Origin: Comamonas jiangduensis | GTDB taxonomy: Bacteria > Pseudomonadota > Gammaproteobacteria > Burkholderiales > Burkholderiaceae_C | Direction of reading: 5' to 3' | NCBI RefSeq assembly: GCF_902829245.1 | Contig: NZ_CADEPJ010000156.1 | Span: 1 to 35,033 of the forward strand | DNA length: 35,033 bases | In this document: piece after piece, positions 7,414-16,076 of the stretch | Position numbering within the stretch: position 1 is the first letter of the stretch | How the letters are laid out: each line of letters starts with the position of its first letter | Program-made: the position numbers and the translations under genes | Notes under the pieces: generated by a model | Seen by the model: the letters and a program-made list of their open reading frames with translations, nothing else | Told to the model about the DNA's origin: nothing | Database searches by the model: none

Positions 7414-8538
7414 TTACTTCGCAGCAGGAGTCTTGCTGCCGTCTTTATGCCATTGGAAGATTTGGAAGTCGAAAGAGGTCAGGTCGCCTTGCTTGTTCCA
7501 AGACACTGGGCCAATGACGGTGTCAATCTTGGCTTTGTGCAAGTGGTCTGCCACCTTCTTGGGGTCATCGCCCACAGCTTTGATGCTTTCTGCAATCGCC
7601 TGTGTGGCAGCATAGGCGGTCAACTGAAAAGCGCCCGAGGGATTGCGCTTTTTGTCTTGAAAGGCCTTAACGATGGCGGCATTCTTGGGGTTGGTCGAAA
7701 AGTCTGCAGGCAAGGTCACCAGCATGCCTTCGACAGCATTGCCAGCAATTGCGTTGACCTCAGGGTTGCCCACGCCTTCAGGGCCCATCATGCGCACTTT
7801 CAGGCCCTGTTCAGAGGCTTGGCGCAACAGCAAACCCATTTCAGGGTGGTAGCCGCCGTAGTACACAAAGTCCACGCCTGCGCTCTTGAGCTTGGTGATG
7901 ATGGCGGAGTAGTCGCTGTCACCGGCGTTGATACCTTCAAACAATGCAACGTTGACCTTGGCTTTTTGCAGTTCGTCACGCACCGAAGAGGCAATGCCCT
8001 GGCCGTACGACTGCTTGTCGTGCAGTACGGCAACCTTGCTGGGTTTGGCTTTTTCGATGATGAACTTGGCTGCAGAGGGGCCTTGCTGGTCATCGCGACC
8101 AATCGTGCGGAAGATGTAGTGGAAGTTCTTGCCTTCTGTCAATGCAGGCGATGTGGCAGAAGGTGTGACCACGACAACACCTTCGTTGTCGTAAATGGGG
8201 GCTGCAGCAATAGCTGCGCCAGAACACACTGGGCCAATCATGTAGCCAATCTTGGCATTGACCACGCGGTTGGCAGCCACAGGCCCTTGCTTGGGCTCGC
8301 AAGCGTCGTCCACGGTGGTGACTTCGATTTTCTTGCCATTGATGCCGCCAGCAGCATTGATTTGCTCCACAGCTGTGGATACGCCTTCTTTGACCATGTC
8401 GCCATATTGGGTCAGTGGTCCTGTGGTGGGGATCACCATGGCGAACTTGATGTTCTGAGCCTGAGCTTGGCCGGCCACTGCGGCACCCAGCAGGCCCAAA
8501 GTAGCTACTACAGTTTTCAAACGGAACGAAGCACGCAT
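7414..8538 (-). CDS. livK: LivK-type branched-chain amino acid ABC transporter substrate-binding protein
   Basis: A periplasmic receptor of 374 residues, intact. A signal peptide (RLKTVVATLGLLGAAVAGQAQA, cleavage after residue 27) precedes the type I periplasmic binding fold beginning NIKFAMVIPTTGPLTQYGD. Other conserved segments are GKKIEVTTVDDACEPKQ, GPVCSGAAIAAAPIYDNEGV and DFVYYGGYHPEMGLLLRQA. The ATG at 8538 is preceded by GAGAGGA about 10 bases upstream. It is first in the minus-strand order livK-livH-livM-livG and probably carries the operon promoter in 8539-8792. Leucine, isoleucine or valine is the expected ligand, but related receptors bind other amino acids or amides. Confidence 0.92.
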   Translation of the reverse strand: MRASFRLKTVVATLGLLGAAVAGQAQAQNIKFAMVIPTTGPLTQYGDMVKEGVSTAVEQINAAGGINGKKIEVTTVDDACEPKQGPVAANRVVNAKIGYMIGPVCSGAAIAAAPIYDNEGVVVVTPSATSPALTEGKNFHYIFRTIGRDDQQGPSAAKFIIEKAKPSKVAVLHDKQSYGQGIASSVRDELQKAKVNVALFEGINAGDSDYSAIITKLKSAGVDFVYYGGYHPEMGLLLRQASEQGLKVRMMGPEGVGNPEVNAIAGNAVEGMLVTLPADFSTNPKNAAIVKAFQDKKRNPSGAFQLTAYAATQAIAESIKAVGDDPKKVADHLHKAKIDTVIGPVSWNKQGDLTSFDFQIFQWHKDGSKTPAAK

Positions 8539-8792
8539 TGTGGAATGTCCTCTCGGTTAGTTTTGCATCAAGCACTTGCTTTAGAGAAGGTTTGCAAATT
8601 GCATGCCTGATGCTCAGGGAGCAAGCTTAAAAATGAGCTCCTAGAGGGCGCAATCGGGTTTGTCTCTATAGCGTTGAGAGGTGCAGGAAATTTCTTTAAT
8701 CGCTGCGAAAAATCAAAATTAATGCGTGGATGACTTCGCAATACGACGGCTTTGATGCATACGACCAGCTATTGCGGATGGTTGAGCCTGTT
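8539..8792. other. Intergenic region between livK and rluA (both minus strand)
   Basis: This non-coding stretch of 254 bases must contain the livK promoter and the 3' end of the rluA transcript. It is less GC-rich than the flanks. I see no strong intrinsic terminator and no consensus promoter, riboswitch or operator. Confidence 0.4.
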
Positions 8793-9443
8793 TCAAAATG
8801 GTGCAGGGCTATCTATGTGCACCAGCTGATTGCGCTGGGGGTGCTGAAACTTCAGCGTGGTGGCGTGCAGGCACAGCCTTTCACTCAAATCGATCACGCA
8901 GGCGGGTGCATACAGTGCATCGCCCAGCATTGGGTGGCCAATGTGCGCCATGTGAACACGCAGCTGGTGCGAGCGGCCCGTAATAGGCTCCAGCCACAAT
9001 TTGGTGCATCCCGGTGGAACCTGCTGCTGATCAGGAGCGCGCAGATAGCGCGTTTGGCTGGGTTTGCCTTTGTGCAGAGCAACAATTTGTAGGGGTCTGT
9101 TTTCCCAGTCGCACACCAAAGGGGCGTCAACAAGTTGCCAGGTTTCGGCGGCGACATCGCCGTGCACGATGGCCGTATAGCGTTTGTGAACTTCACGGGC
9201 GGCAAAAGCATCGCCCAGCTTGCGCTGCACTTCTTTGCTGCGCGCAAACAGCAACAAACCTGAAGTGGCCATATCTAAACGGTGTACCACCAGTGCATCG
9301 GGCCAGTGCTGCACCGTGCGATGGATTAGGCAATCTTGCTTGTCAGGGCCACGTCCGGGAACGGACAACAGGCCTGCAGGTTTGTCGAGCACCAGCAAAT
9401 GTTCGTCTTCATAAAGACAAGTCGGTCGGGGAGCGGTCTGCAA
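8793..9443 (-). CDS. rluA: RluA-family pseudouridine synthase (23S rRNA / tRNA)
   Basis: The enzyme isomerises uridine to pseudouridine in RNA. At 216 residues it has the size of E. coli RluA (which modifies 23S rRNA U746 and tRNA U32) and lacks the S4 domain of RluC/RluD. The catalytic motif HRLDMATSG carries the essential aspartate near residue 57; KPAGLLSVPGR, PLVCDWENRP and PITGRSHQLRVHM are further family segments. The frame opens at TTG (9443), five bases after the stop of the receiver-domain gene; no in-frame ATG lies before the catalytic motif, so TTG with translational coupling is the best choice. Confidence 0.88.
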   Translation of the reverse strand: MQTAPRPTCLYEDEHLLVLDKPAGLLSVPGRGPDKQDCLIHRTVQHWPDALVVHRLDMATSGLLLFARSKEVQRKLGDAFAAREVHKRYTAIVHGDVAAETWQLVDAPLVCDWENRPLQIVALHKGKPSQTRYLRAPDQQQVPPGCTKLWLEPITGRSHQLRVHMAHIGHPMLGDALYAPACVIDLSERLCLHATTLKFQHPQRNQLVHIDSPAPF

Positions 9444-9448
9444 AATTC

Positions 9449-9811
9449 TTAGAACTGCTGGGGTTGAATAAGGCGATCTACGGTCTCACACAGCTCATTG
9501 ACATCGTTGGGTTTGTAGATCAAGGCAAGGGCACCCGCAGCAATCGCTTGGGCTTCAATTTCTGCTGTGACATAACCTGATGCCAAAGCCACGGGTAAAT
9601 CGGGGCGAATGGCTTTGGAGTCGCGTACCAAATCCACGCCGCAGTAGCCGGGCATGTTGTAGTCCGTCACGAGCAAGTCGTAGGCGAATGGATTTTGGCG
9701 CAGCGCTTGCGTCGCCTCGCGCGGGTCCAGAAAACCCGTTACCTGATAGCCCCTGCGGCGCAGCAGTCGCTGTACCAGTGACACCAAGGCTTGGTCATCA
9801 TCCACATACAT
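9449..9811 (-). CDS. Single-domain response regulator receiver (CheY-like), true start uncertain
   Basis: The 120 residues form one receiver domain: acidic pocket VDDD, phospho-acceptor aspartate in LLVTDYNMPGYCGVDL, the switch Ser in ALASGYV and the lysine in LIYKPND. There is no output domain, so it either signals by protein contact or is the detached end of a hybrid kinase. ATG at 9811 is the last usable start but clips the first beta strand and has no ribosome site. An ATG at 9890 lies about 50 bases after a TACAAT box but in another frame; removing one T from the 8-T run (minus strand, about 9831-9838) would join it in frame, adding about 27 residues. It is divergent from acs and coupled to rluA. 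A role in acetate regulation is conceivable from position only. Confidence 0.75.
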   Translation of the reverse strand: MYVDDDQALVSLVQRLLRRRGYQVTGFLDPREATQALRQNPFAYDLLVTDYNMPGYCGVDLVRDSKAIRPDLPVALASGYVTAEIEAQAIAAGALALIYKPNDVNELCETVDRLIQPQQF

Positions 9812-9945
9812 CACGTGCTTGTGCGCCCCCAAAAAAAAGGGGTGTGTGGGCTGGGGCTGTCGACTCGTGGATAGGGTCAGGGTGAGCCATAAATGCAATG
9901 CGAAGACGTTGAAATAAAGCTGCGCAGAAACGAAGCAGGGCGCGC

Positions 9946-9951
9946 ATTGTA
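9946..9951 (-). promoter_or_regulatory. Putative -10 element (TACAAT) for the receiver-domain gene and rluA
   Basis: On the minus strand TACAAT lies 56 bases before the ATG at 9890. No good -35 box accompanies it. It supports a start upstream of 9811. The remaining divergent region to acs (9952-10090) holds no clear consensus promoter for acs. Confidence 0.4.
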
Positions 9952-10090
9952 GAGGCAGTGACTCATGGTTAACCCTTGATAAGTCTTTCATTTTCCTCAG
10001 GTTTAAACCATAGGGAGTCAGTGGTATGTAAGTGCCGGCGCCGACATTTGCTCGCAAACTACTACCCCTAAAGAGCAAGGAGACAAAGCC

Positions 10091-12091
10091 ATGAATGCAC
10101 CTACTTCAGCCATTGAATCTGTGTTGGTGGAAAACAGAGTGTTTCCCCCCTCAGAGGCGATTCAAAAAGCAGCCCGTGTCTCGGGCATGGCCGGTTATGA
10201 AGCCCTGTGCGCAGAGGCAGAAAAAGACTATGAGGGCTACTGGGCCCGCTTGGCGCGTGAAAACGTGGTCTGGTGCAAGCCTTTCACCCAGGTGCTGGAT
10301 GAAAGCAATGCCCCGTTTTACCGCTGGTTTGCCGACGGAGAGCTCAACGCCAGTGCCAACTGCCTGGACAAGCACATGGGCACGGCGACAGAGCACAAGA
10401 CGGCCATCATTTTTGAGGCTGACGATGGGCAAGTCACCAAGGTCAGCTACCGTGAGCTGCTGGAGCGTGTGGCGCAGTTTGCCAATGGCTTGAAAGCGCA
10501 AGGGGTGAAAAAGGGTGACCGCGTACTCATCTACATGCCCATGACGATCGAAGGCGTGGTGGCCATGCAGGCATGCGCCCGTATCGGTGCTACGCACTCG
10601 GTGGTGTTTGGTGGTTTTTCCGCCAAGGCGGTGCAAGAGCGGATTGTGGATGTGGGCGCTACTGCAGTGATTACGGCCAACTTCCAGATGCGCGGTGGCA
10701 AAGAGCTGCCACTGAAAGCGATTGTGGACGATGCCCTGCAAATGGGCGGCTGCGAAGGCGTGAAGCATGTCTTTGTGTATGAGCGCACCGCTTCTGCGTA
10801 CAGCAAGGTGGCAGGCCGTGACATGAGCTTTGCAGAACTGCTGGCCGGGCAGAGCACCGAGTGCCCGCCCGTAGCGGTGGAAGCGGAGCATCCGTTGTTC
10901 ATCCTCTACACCAGTGGCTCAACTGGCAAGCCCAAGGGCGTGCAGCATTCCACTGGTGGCTACATGCTGTGGGCCAAACAGACGGTGGAGTGGACGTTTG
11001 ACATGCAGCCCTCCGATGTGTTTTGGTGCACCGCAGACATTGGCTGGATCACTGGTCACACCTACGTGGCTTATGGCCCGTTGGCCGCAGGTGCCACGCA
11101 AATCGTCTTTGAAGGCGTGCCTACGTTCCCGCACGCAGGGCGTTTCTGGGAAATGATTGAGCGCCACGGCTGCACCGTTTTCTACACAGCGCCGACAGCG
11201 ATTCGCTCTTTGATCAAGGCCTCGGAAACCGACGAGAAGGTGCACCCCAAGAACTGGAATTTGTCCAGCTTGCGTATCTTGGGCAGTGTGGGTGAGCCAA
11301 TCAACCCCGAGGCGTGGATGTGGTACTACCGCAATGTGGGTGCAGAGCGTTGCCCGATTGTGGATACCTTCTGGCAGACCGAAAACGGTGGCCACATGAT
11401 CACTCCGCTGCCCGGTGCCACGCCCTTGGTGCCTGGCTCGTGCACCTTGCCTTTGCCAGGCATCATGGCTGCCATCGTTGACGAAACCGGCAACGATATG
11501 CCCAATGGCGCGGGCGGCATGCTGGTGGTCAAGCGCCCATGGCCCAGCATGATTCGCAATATCTGGGGCGACCCTGAGCGTTTCAAAAAGAGCTATTTCC
11601 CGGAAGAGCTGGGCGGCAAGACCTATCTGGCGGGCGATGGTGCTGTGCGCAGCGAAGACCGTGGCTACTTCCGCATTACGGGACGCATTGACGATGTGCT
11701 CAACGTCTCTGGCCACCGTATGGGCACCATGGAAATTGAGTCCGCTTTGGTGAGCAAAACCGATCTGGTCGCTGAGGCTGCCGTGGTAGGCCGCCCTGAC
11801 GATCTGACGGGCGAGGCGATTTGTGCGTTTGTTGTGCTCAAGCGCCCGCTGCCAAGCGACCCTGAGGAAGCCAAGGCGCTTGCCAATGAGCTGCGCAACT
11901 GGGTGGCCAAGGAAATTGGCCCGATTGCCAAGCCCAAGGACATTCGCTTTGGTGAGAACCTGCCAAAAACGCGCAGCGGCAAGATCATGCGCCGCTTGCT
12001 GCGCTCGATTGCCAAGGGCGAGGCCATCACCCAAGACACCTCCACGCTGGAAAACCCCGCCATCCTGGAGCAGTTGGGCAAAACCCATTAA
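10091..12091 (+). CDS. acs: Acetyl-CoA synthetase (AMP-forming)
   Basis: Acs activates acetate to acetyl-CoA via acetyl-AMP in the cytoplasm. The 666-residue protein is intact and of normal length (about 650). The phosphate-binding loop [11 protein letters not shown] lies near residue 272, [18 protein letters not shown] near 315 and [10 protein letters not shown] near 427. The C-terminal domain carries [11 protein letters not shown] near 626, with the catalytic lysine that Pat-type acetyltransferases and CobB-type deacetylases control in other bacteria. AAGGAG at about 10075-10081 supports the ATG at 10091. It is monocistronic with a terminator at 12214 and is divergent from a receiver-domain gene. 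Confidence 0.97.
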   Translation: MNAPTSAIESVLVENRVFPPSEAIQKAARVSGMAGYEALCAEAEKDYEGYWARLARENVVWCKPFTQVLDESNAPFYRWFADGELNASANCLDKHMGTATEHKTAIIFEADDGQVTKVSYRELLERVAQFANGLKAQGVKKGDRVLIYMPMTIEGVVAMQACARIGATHSVVFGGFSAKAVQERIVDVGATAVITANFQMRGGKELPLKAIVDDALQMGGCEGVKHVFVYERTASAYSKVAGRDMSFAELLAGQSTECPPVAVEAEHPLFILYTSGSTGKPKGVQHSTGGYMLWAKQTVEWTFDMQPSDVFWCTADIGWITGHTYVAYGPLAAGATQIVFEGVPTFPHAGRFWEMIERHGCTVFYTAPTAIRSLIKASETDEKVHPKNWNLSSLRILGSVGEPINPEAWMWYYRNVGAERCPIVDTFWQTENGGHMITPLPGATPLVPGSCTLPLPGIMAAIVDETGNDMPNGAGGMLVVKRPWPSMIRNIWGDPERFKKSYFPEELGGKTYLAGDGAVRSEDRGYFRITGRIDDVLNVSGHRMGTMEIESALVSKTDLVAEAAVVGRPDDLTGEAICAFVVLKRPLPSDPEEAKALANELRNWVAKEIGPIAKPKDIRFGENLPKTRSGKIMRRLLRSIAKGEAITQDTSTLENPAILEQLGKTH

Positions 12092-12213
12092 TCCATGCGA
12101 AATGGCGCGGTGACGGCACTTGCTCAGTCTCCGCCTCAACCTTGGGCAGATGTTTGGGGTGCTGGGCCAAGCGCCGTGGAATTCCCAACGCCGCATCGCG
12201 TTGCATGAAGTTC

Positions 12214-12237
12214 AAGCCACCTTCGGGTGGCTTTTTC
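12214..12237 (+). terminator. Intrinsic terminator downstream of acs
   Basis: AAGCCACC (12214-12221), loop TTCG, GGTGGCTT (12226-12233), then T to 12236. The stable UUCG-type tetraloop and T run make a strong terminator. The same hairpin occurs in opposite orientation at 13114-13140. Between the acs stop and this stem (12092-12213) there is only a weak 37-codon frame at 12095-12208. Confidence 0.92.
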
Positions 12238-12352
12238 TTGTGCTGTAGGAAACCAAGCCAGCCATGAAAGCGTTACACACTGGCTTGGCTGTGGGTGGTA
12301 TTGAGGTACAAACCAGCGCATACAGAGCAAATACAGAGCAAAGGAAATAGGC

Positions 12353-12868
12353 ATGAAATCACGCATCGCACTGCTGGTACTCATCATTGTTTTGATTGGG
12401 GTGTTGGGCTTTTTTAACTTCCCCTACCTAGCGCAGACGGTTCCCATGTCGTTGGGGATCACAACGATAGATGCTCCCTTGGGGCTGATCTTGCTGGCAC
12501 TGACGGCTTTGATGGCCGTGGTGTTTGTTGCGTATGTAATTGCCATGCAAGGCGCATGGCTGCTGGAGGCGCGCGCACATGCCAAGGAGATGGCTGCGCA
12601 GCGTGAGCTGGCAGACAAGGCAGAGGCATCGCGTTTTACGGAGCTGCGCATTGCCATCGAAAATCTGCACAGAGAGGAAGAGCGCAAGCTGCTTGAGCGC
12701 CTGGATGTGCTGGAGTCACACCTGCAGGCCCGCGCGCAGGAGAGCGATAACTCCACCGCCGCTTATGTGGGGCAGCTGGAGCAGCAGTTGCGGGCCAGGT
12801 CGCATGCAGCGTCCGCTGTGCCCAGCGGCGATCCGCTGGACGTCACGCCGCGCAACACGCAGTTTTAA
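12353..12868 (+). CDS. LapA-like membrane protein with two helices and a coiled-coil tail
   Basis: The 171-residue product has two hydrophobic helices (about residues 5-23 and 44-67) separated by a short loop, then a long charged helix (EARAHAKEMAAQRELADKAE and onward to about 150) rich in E, R, A and L with the spacing of a coiled coil. The layout resembles the LapA/DUF1049 group of small inner-membrane proteins, but I cannot assign a reaction. AAAGGAAAT lies about 8 bases before the ATG at 12353. It stands alone between the acs terminator and a repeat copy. The end LDVTPRNTQF is polar and probably unstructured. Confidence 0.6.
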   Translation: MKSRIALLVLIIVLIGVLGFFNFPYLAQTVPMSLGITTIDAPLGLILLALTALMAVVFVAYVIAMQGAWLLEARAHAKEMAAQRELADKAEASRFTELRIAIENLHREEERKLLERLDVLESHLQARAQESDNSTAAYVGQLEQQLRARSHAASAVPSGDPLDVTPRNTQF

Positions 12869-13113
12869 AGAGGGTTCCCTGCTGCTGTCCTACGAGGGTG
12901 TGGCAGGGCGTTTATCACGCGCACATGCCGTCTTGTGCACAGAGCGCGGTGTGCAGCATGGCTGGCTACGCGTAGGGCGAAAAAGATAGCTGGTGGCGCT
13001 TGTATTTTCAGGTTTTTAGACACAAAAGTATCTTTATCCTCGATTGGATAAGCGCGGGCAGCTATCAAAATACAGGGTGGGTGGCCCCACCAGAGCAACA
13101 TTCCACAGCCCAA
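12869..13113. other. Intergenic region after the LapA-like gene, mostly repeat B
   Basis: No gene is supported between 12869 and 13161. The first 115 bases show no clear signal; repeat copy B occupies 12986-13066 and the cytochrome terminator 13114-13140. The LapA-like gene has no other visible terminator. Confidence 0.4.
12986..13066. repeat. Intergenic hairpin repeat, copy B of the AGCTGC family
   Basis: The outer arms GATAGCTG and CAGCTATC (3' arm 13059-13066) pair, then an internal mismatch, then GCGCTT (12996-13001) pairs with AAGCGC within ATAAGCGC (13049-13055). The loop is AT-rich. Read on the minus strand the copy begins TAGCTGCCCGCGCTTATCCA, nearly the same as the reverse complement of the 3' arm of copy C, which has AGCTGCTTGCGCTTATCCA. 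Confidence 0.75.
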
Positions 13114-13140
13114 CAAAAAGCCACCCGAAGGTGGCTACTT
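13114..13140 (-). terminator. Intrinsic terminator of the cytochrome c gene
   Basis: On the minus strand AGCCACC, loop TTCG, GGTGGCT are followed by TTTTTG. The stem occupies 13119-13136. Flanking bases on the plus strand (CTACTTTTTGG) could also support weak termination of rightward transcription. Confidence 0.88.
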
Positions 13141-13161
13141 TTTGGAGGGGCGACGCGGTGC

Positions 13162-13467
13162 TTACTTCAAGCTCAGTACCCAGGCCGCCAGTTTTTGGGC
13201 ATCGGCTTCACTCACCTGGTTGTTCGCGGGCATGGGCACGGGGCCCCACACGCCGCTGCCGCCTTTGACGATTTTGCTGGCCAATTTGGCCTTGGCGTCG
13301 CTTTGGTTGGCGTAGCGGTTGGCCACGTCTTTGAATGAGGGCCCCACCAATTTCTTTTCGACAGCGTGGCAAGCCATGCAGTTTTTCGATGTTGCCAACG
13401 CCTGGTCGGCCAGCGCGGGGGCAGCCACGCTCAGTGTCAAAGCAAGGGTGATCAAAGAACGCTTCAT
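13162..13467 (-). CDS. Small periplasmic c-type cytochrome (c551/c552 type)
   Basis: A soluble electron carrier of 101 residues. A signal peptide (KRSLITLALTLSVAAPALA) is followed by a class I cytochrome c of about 82 residues with the heme site CMACH, the tail segment GPSFKDVANRY, and the axial methionine in VPMPAN, ending in the helix DAQKLAAWVLSL. This is the size and pattern of cytochrome c551, which can feed electrons to oxidases such as cbb3 or to nitrite reductase; the actual partner is not shown. GAGGAAAG lies upstream of the ATG at 13467, and TACAAT at 13509-13504 (minus) gives a leader near 30 bases. The gene is intact. Confidence 0.92.
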   Translation of the reverse strand: MKRSLITLALTLSVAAPALADQALATSKNCMACHAVEKKLVGPSFKDVANRYANQSDAKAKLASKIVKGGSGVWGPVPMPANNQVSEADAQKLAAWVLSLK

Positions 13468-13503
13468 CGTTACACTTTCCTCTATCAGGGGATGGTTTGA
13501 ACC

Positions 13504-13509
13504 ATTGTA
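13504..13509 (-). promoter_or_regulatory. Putative -10 element (TACAAT) of the cytochrome c gene
   Basis: TACAAT on the minus strand lies 37 bases upstream of the start codon, a normal distance. The -35 region is not close to consensus. Confidence 0.5.
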
Positions 13510-13573
13510 GAGCGACGTGTCTTAGACAGGCGGTTAGCACCAGCGAAGCTATGGTGCAGAAAGGTGACAAATT

Positions 13574-13828
13574 ATGTGGTTGTTAAGCGCGGTAACGGTG
13601 CTGGCTTTGCTAAAGGTGCTGGCGCATCTGGATGTGGTGGATGTGGGCGGTATTTCCGCGCTGTCATGGTGGTGGGTTGTGGGCGGATTTGCGCTGTCAG
13701 CGGCATGGTTTAGCTATGCCGATCGCTCGGGGCTGAGCACGCGCAAAGCCATGGAACGGCTCGATCAGCGCAAGCAAGAGCGTATCCAGAAGCAACGCGA
13801 GTTGCTGGGCTCGCGGCGCAAGCGCTGA
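13574..13828 (+). CDS. Small Trp-rich protein (TIGR04438-like)
   Basis: The 84-residue product has an N-terminal hydrophobic helix (WLLSAVTVLALLKVLAHL), a second one with three adjacent tryptophans (SWWWVVGGFALSAAWFSYA) and a strongly basic C-terminus (RKAMERLDQRKQERIQKQRE). This matches the small family known only as Trp-rich proteins of Burkholderiales; no function is established. AAAGGTGA just upstream supports the ATG at 13574. It is divergent from the cytochrome gene and upstream of ilvD in the same direction. Confidence 0.8.
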   Translation: MWLLSAVTVLALLKVLAHLDVVDVGGISALSWWWVVGGFALSAAWFSYADRSGLSTRKAMERLDQRKQERIQKQRELLGSRRKR

Positions 13829-13907
13829 AGCCTGCGTTCGCCAATAGCGAGGTCTGCAGGCCGTGGCTTGCGGGGTGTTACGTATCGGGTGCGCGCAGAG
13901 GGTGGGT

Positions 13908-13913
13908 CATAAT
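13908..13913 (+). promoter_or_regulatory. Putative -10 element (CATAAT) of ilvD
   Basis: CATAAT lies 65 bases upstream of the ilvD start and would give a leader of about 55-60 bases. No clear -35 box, attenuator or leader peptide was seen. Confidence 0.35.
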
Positions 13914-13978
13914 CAAACGATGGGCCGCAAGTGCCCACTTGTGAGACATTGACCGCAACCAAAAAACTCAGCTCCACC

Positions 13979-15837
13979 ATGCCTGCATACCGTTCCAAGA
14001 CCTCTACCGGCGGCCGTAACATGGCCGGTGCCCGCGCCCTGTGGCGTGCCACTGGCATGAAAGATGGCGACTTTGACAAGCCCATCATCGCCATCGCCAA
14101 CTCTTTCACCCAGTTTGTGCCCGGCCACGTACACCTGAAGGACATGGGCCAGTTGGTGGCCCGTGAGATTGAGGCGGCAGGCGGTGTGGCCAAAGAGTTC
14201 AACACCATTGCGGTGGACGACGGCATTGCCATGGGCCACGACGGCATGCTGTATTCGCTGCCCAGCCGCGATTTGATTGCGGACTCGGTCGAGTACATGG
14301 TTAACGCCCACTGCGCCGATGCGTTGGTGTGCATCTCCAACTGCGACAAGATCACCCCTGGCATGCTGATGGCTGCCATGCGCCTGAACATTCCGGTGAT
14401 TTTTGTCTCCGGTGGCCCCATGGAAGCGGGCAAGACCAAGCTGGCCAACCCCGACACCAAGGTCATCGAGTTCAAGAAGCTGGACTTGGTGGATGCGATG
14501 GTGATTGCTGCCGACCAGCGCTTTACCGACGAAGAAGTGGCCCAGGTCGAGCGCTCGGCCTGCCCCACTTGCGGCTCGTGCTCGGGCATGTTCACCGCCA
14601 ACTCCATGAACTGCCTGACCGAGGCGCTGGGCTTGTCCCTGCCCGGCAATGGCACCGTGGTGGCCACGCACGCCGACCGTGAGCAGCTGTTCAAACAAGC
14701 AGGCCACCGCATTGTCGAGCTGGCCAAGCAGTACTACGAACAAGATGACGAGTCCGTGCTGCCACGTTCCGTGGGCTTCAAGGCCTTTGAGAACTGCATC
14801 ACCCTGGACATTGCCATGGGCGGCTCCACCAATACCATCTTGCACCTGCTGGCGATTGCGCAGGAAGCGGGTATTGACTTCACCATGGCCGACATTGACC
14901 GCCTCTCGCGCGTCGTGCCCCAGTTGTGCAAGGTGGCGCCCAACACCCAAAAGTACCACATCGAAGACGTGCACCGCGCAGGCGGCATCATGGCCATCCT
15001 GGGTGAACTGGCGCGGGCGGGCAAGCTGCACACCGATGTGCCCACCGTGCACGCCAAGACCATGGCCGAGGCCCTGGCCAAGTGGGATGTGATGGTGACG
15101 CAGGATGAAGCCGTCAAGCACTTTTACCTGGCTGGCCCCGCAGGCATTCCTACACAAACTGCTTTCAGCCAGAACACGCGCTGGCCCAGCCTGGACTTGG
15201 ACCGCGCCGAAGGCTGCATTCGCTCGTACGAGCATGCGTTCAGCAAGGAAGGCGGCTTGGCCGTGCTGTTTGGCAACATTGCGCAAAACGGCTGCGTGGT
15301 GAAGTCGGCGGGCGTGGACGAGTCCATCTTGGTGTTTGAAGGCACAGCCCACGTGACCGAGTCGCAGGACGAAGCGGTGGCCAACATCTTGGACGACAAG
15401 GTCAAGGCCGGTGATGTGGTCATCGTGCGCTATGAAGGCCCCAAGGCGGCCCCGGCATGCAGGAAATGCTCTACCCCACCAGCTACATCAAGTCCAAGGG
15501 TTTGGGCAAGGCCTGTGCGCTGCTGACGGACGGGCGCTTTTCGGGCGGCACTTCGGGCCTGTCGATTGGCCACTGCTCACCCGAAGCGGCAGCAGGCGGT
15601 GCGATTGGCCTAGTGCAAAACGGTGACCGCATTCGCATCGACATTCCCAACCGCAGCATCAATGTGCTGGTCAGCGACGAAGAGTTGGCCCGCCGCCGCG
15701 CTGAGCAAGATGCCAAGGGCTGGAAGCCTGCGCTGCCTCGTCCACGCAAGATTTCGGCTGCTTTGAAGGCCTACGCCAAGTTGGTGACTTCTGCCGATAC
15801 AGGTGCGGTGCGCGATCTGTCCAAGCTGGAAGACTGA
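13979..15837 (+). CDS. ilvD: Dihydroxy-acid dehydratase (one frameshift)
   Basis: IlvD converts 2,3-dihydroxy acids to 2-keto acids in valine, leucine and isoleucine synthesis and uses an Fe-S cluster. The sequence is of the E. coli type: [14 protein letters not shown] near residue 15, [12 protein letters not shown] near 120, [20 protein letters not shown] near 195 and, in the second frame, [12 protein letters not shown] and [17 protein letters not shown]. The frame breaks at 15444-15446: AAGGCGGCC should read AAGGGCGGCC, giving YEGPKGGPGM. With one G restored the protein has about 619 residues, close to E. coli IlvD (616). The ATG at 13979 aligns with the family start; no strong ribosome site is seen. 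A single-base loss in an essential biosynthetic gene points to sequence error. Confidence 0.93.
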
Positions 15838-15857
15838 GCGGGCGGACGTGCCGTGCA

Positions 15858-15884
15858 AAAAGCCGCCGGCTCGGGCGGCTTTTC
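15858..15884 (+). terminator. Intrinsic terminator after ilvD
   Basis: AGCCGCC (15861-15867) pairs with GGCGGCT (15874-15880) and is followed by TTT. A bases before the stem extend the pairing with the T run. Confidence 0.85.
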
Positions 15885-15940
15885 ATGCCGCAGCGCACCG
15901 AAGCGCGGGGGTGGGAGGCTTGGTGAACTTATCCCTCAGT

Positions 15941-16032
15941 TGATATCAAAAAGAAGCTGCTAGTGCAGTAAATACAAGCATTTCATCAATAAATGTATTG
16001 GAAAGTATTGCTGGATAAGCGCAAGCAGCTCA
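15941..16032. repeat. Intergenic hairpin repeat, copy C of the AGCTGC family
   Basis: Arms AGCTGCTAGTGC (15955-15966) and GCGCAAGCAGCT (16019-16030) pair with few mismatches, and the loop has an inner CATTT/AAATG stem. TGATATCAAAAAG precedes the first arm, and TGGATAAGCGC belongs to the second. It lies upstream of the Bug protein gene and overlaps the open frame before the chosen start, an argument for the later start codon. Confidence 0.75.
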
Positions 16033-16076
16033 TGTTTATGAATTTAACGTTCTTTGCTAAGAAAGTGGTGTCTGTC

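Noticed and set aside
10919-12196. Long minus-strand frame of 425 codons opposite acs
   Set aside because: Acs on the plus strand is fully conserved; the shadow frame is rich in H, R and A without motifs.
13913-15352. Long minus-strand frame of 479 codons opposite ilvD
   Set aside because: IlvD motifs occupy the other strand; the antisense protein resembles nothing and reflects GC-rich third positions.
15941-15950. TGATATCAAA near repeat C as part of an FNR-like palindrome (TTGATATCAA)
   Set aside because: The half-sites have no four-base spacer, and the sequence is part of the repeat consensus.
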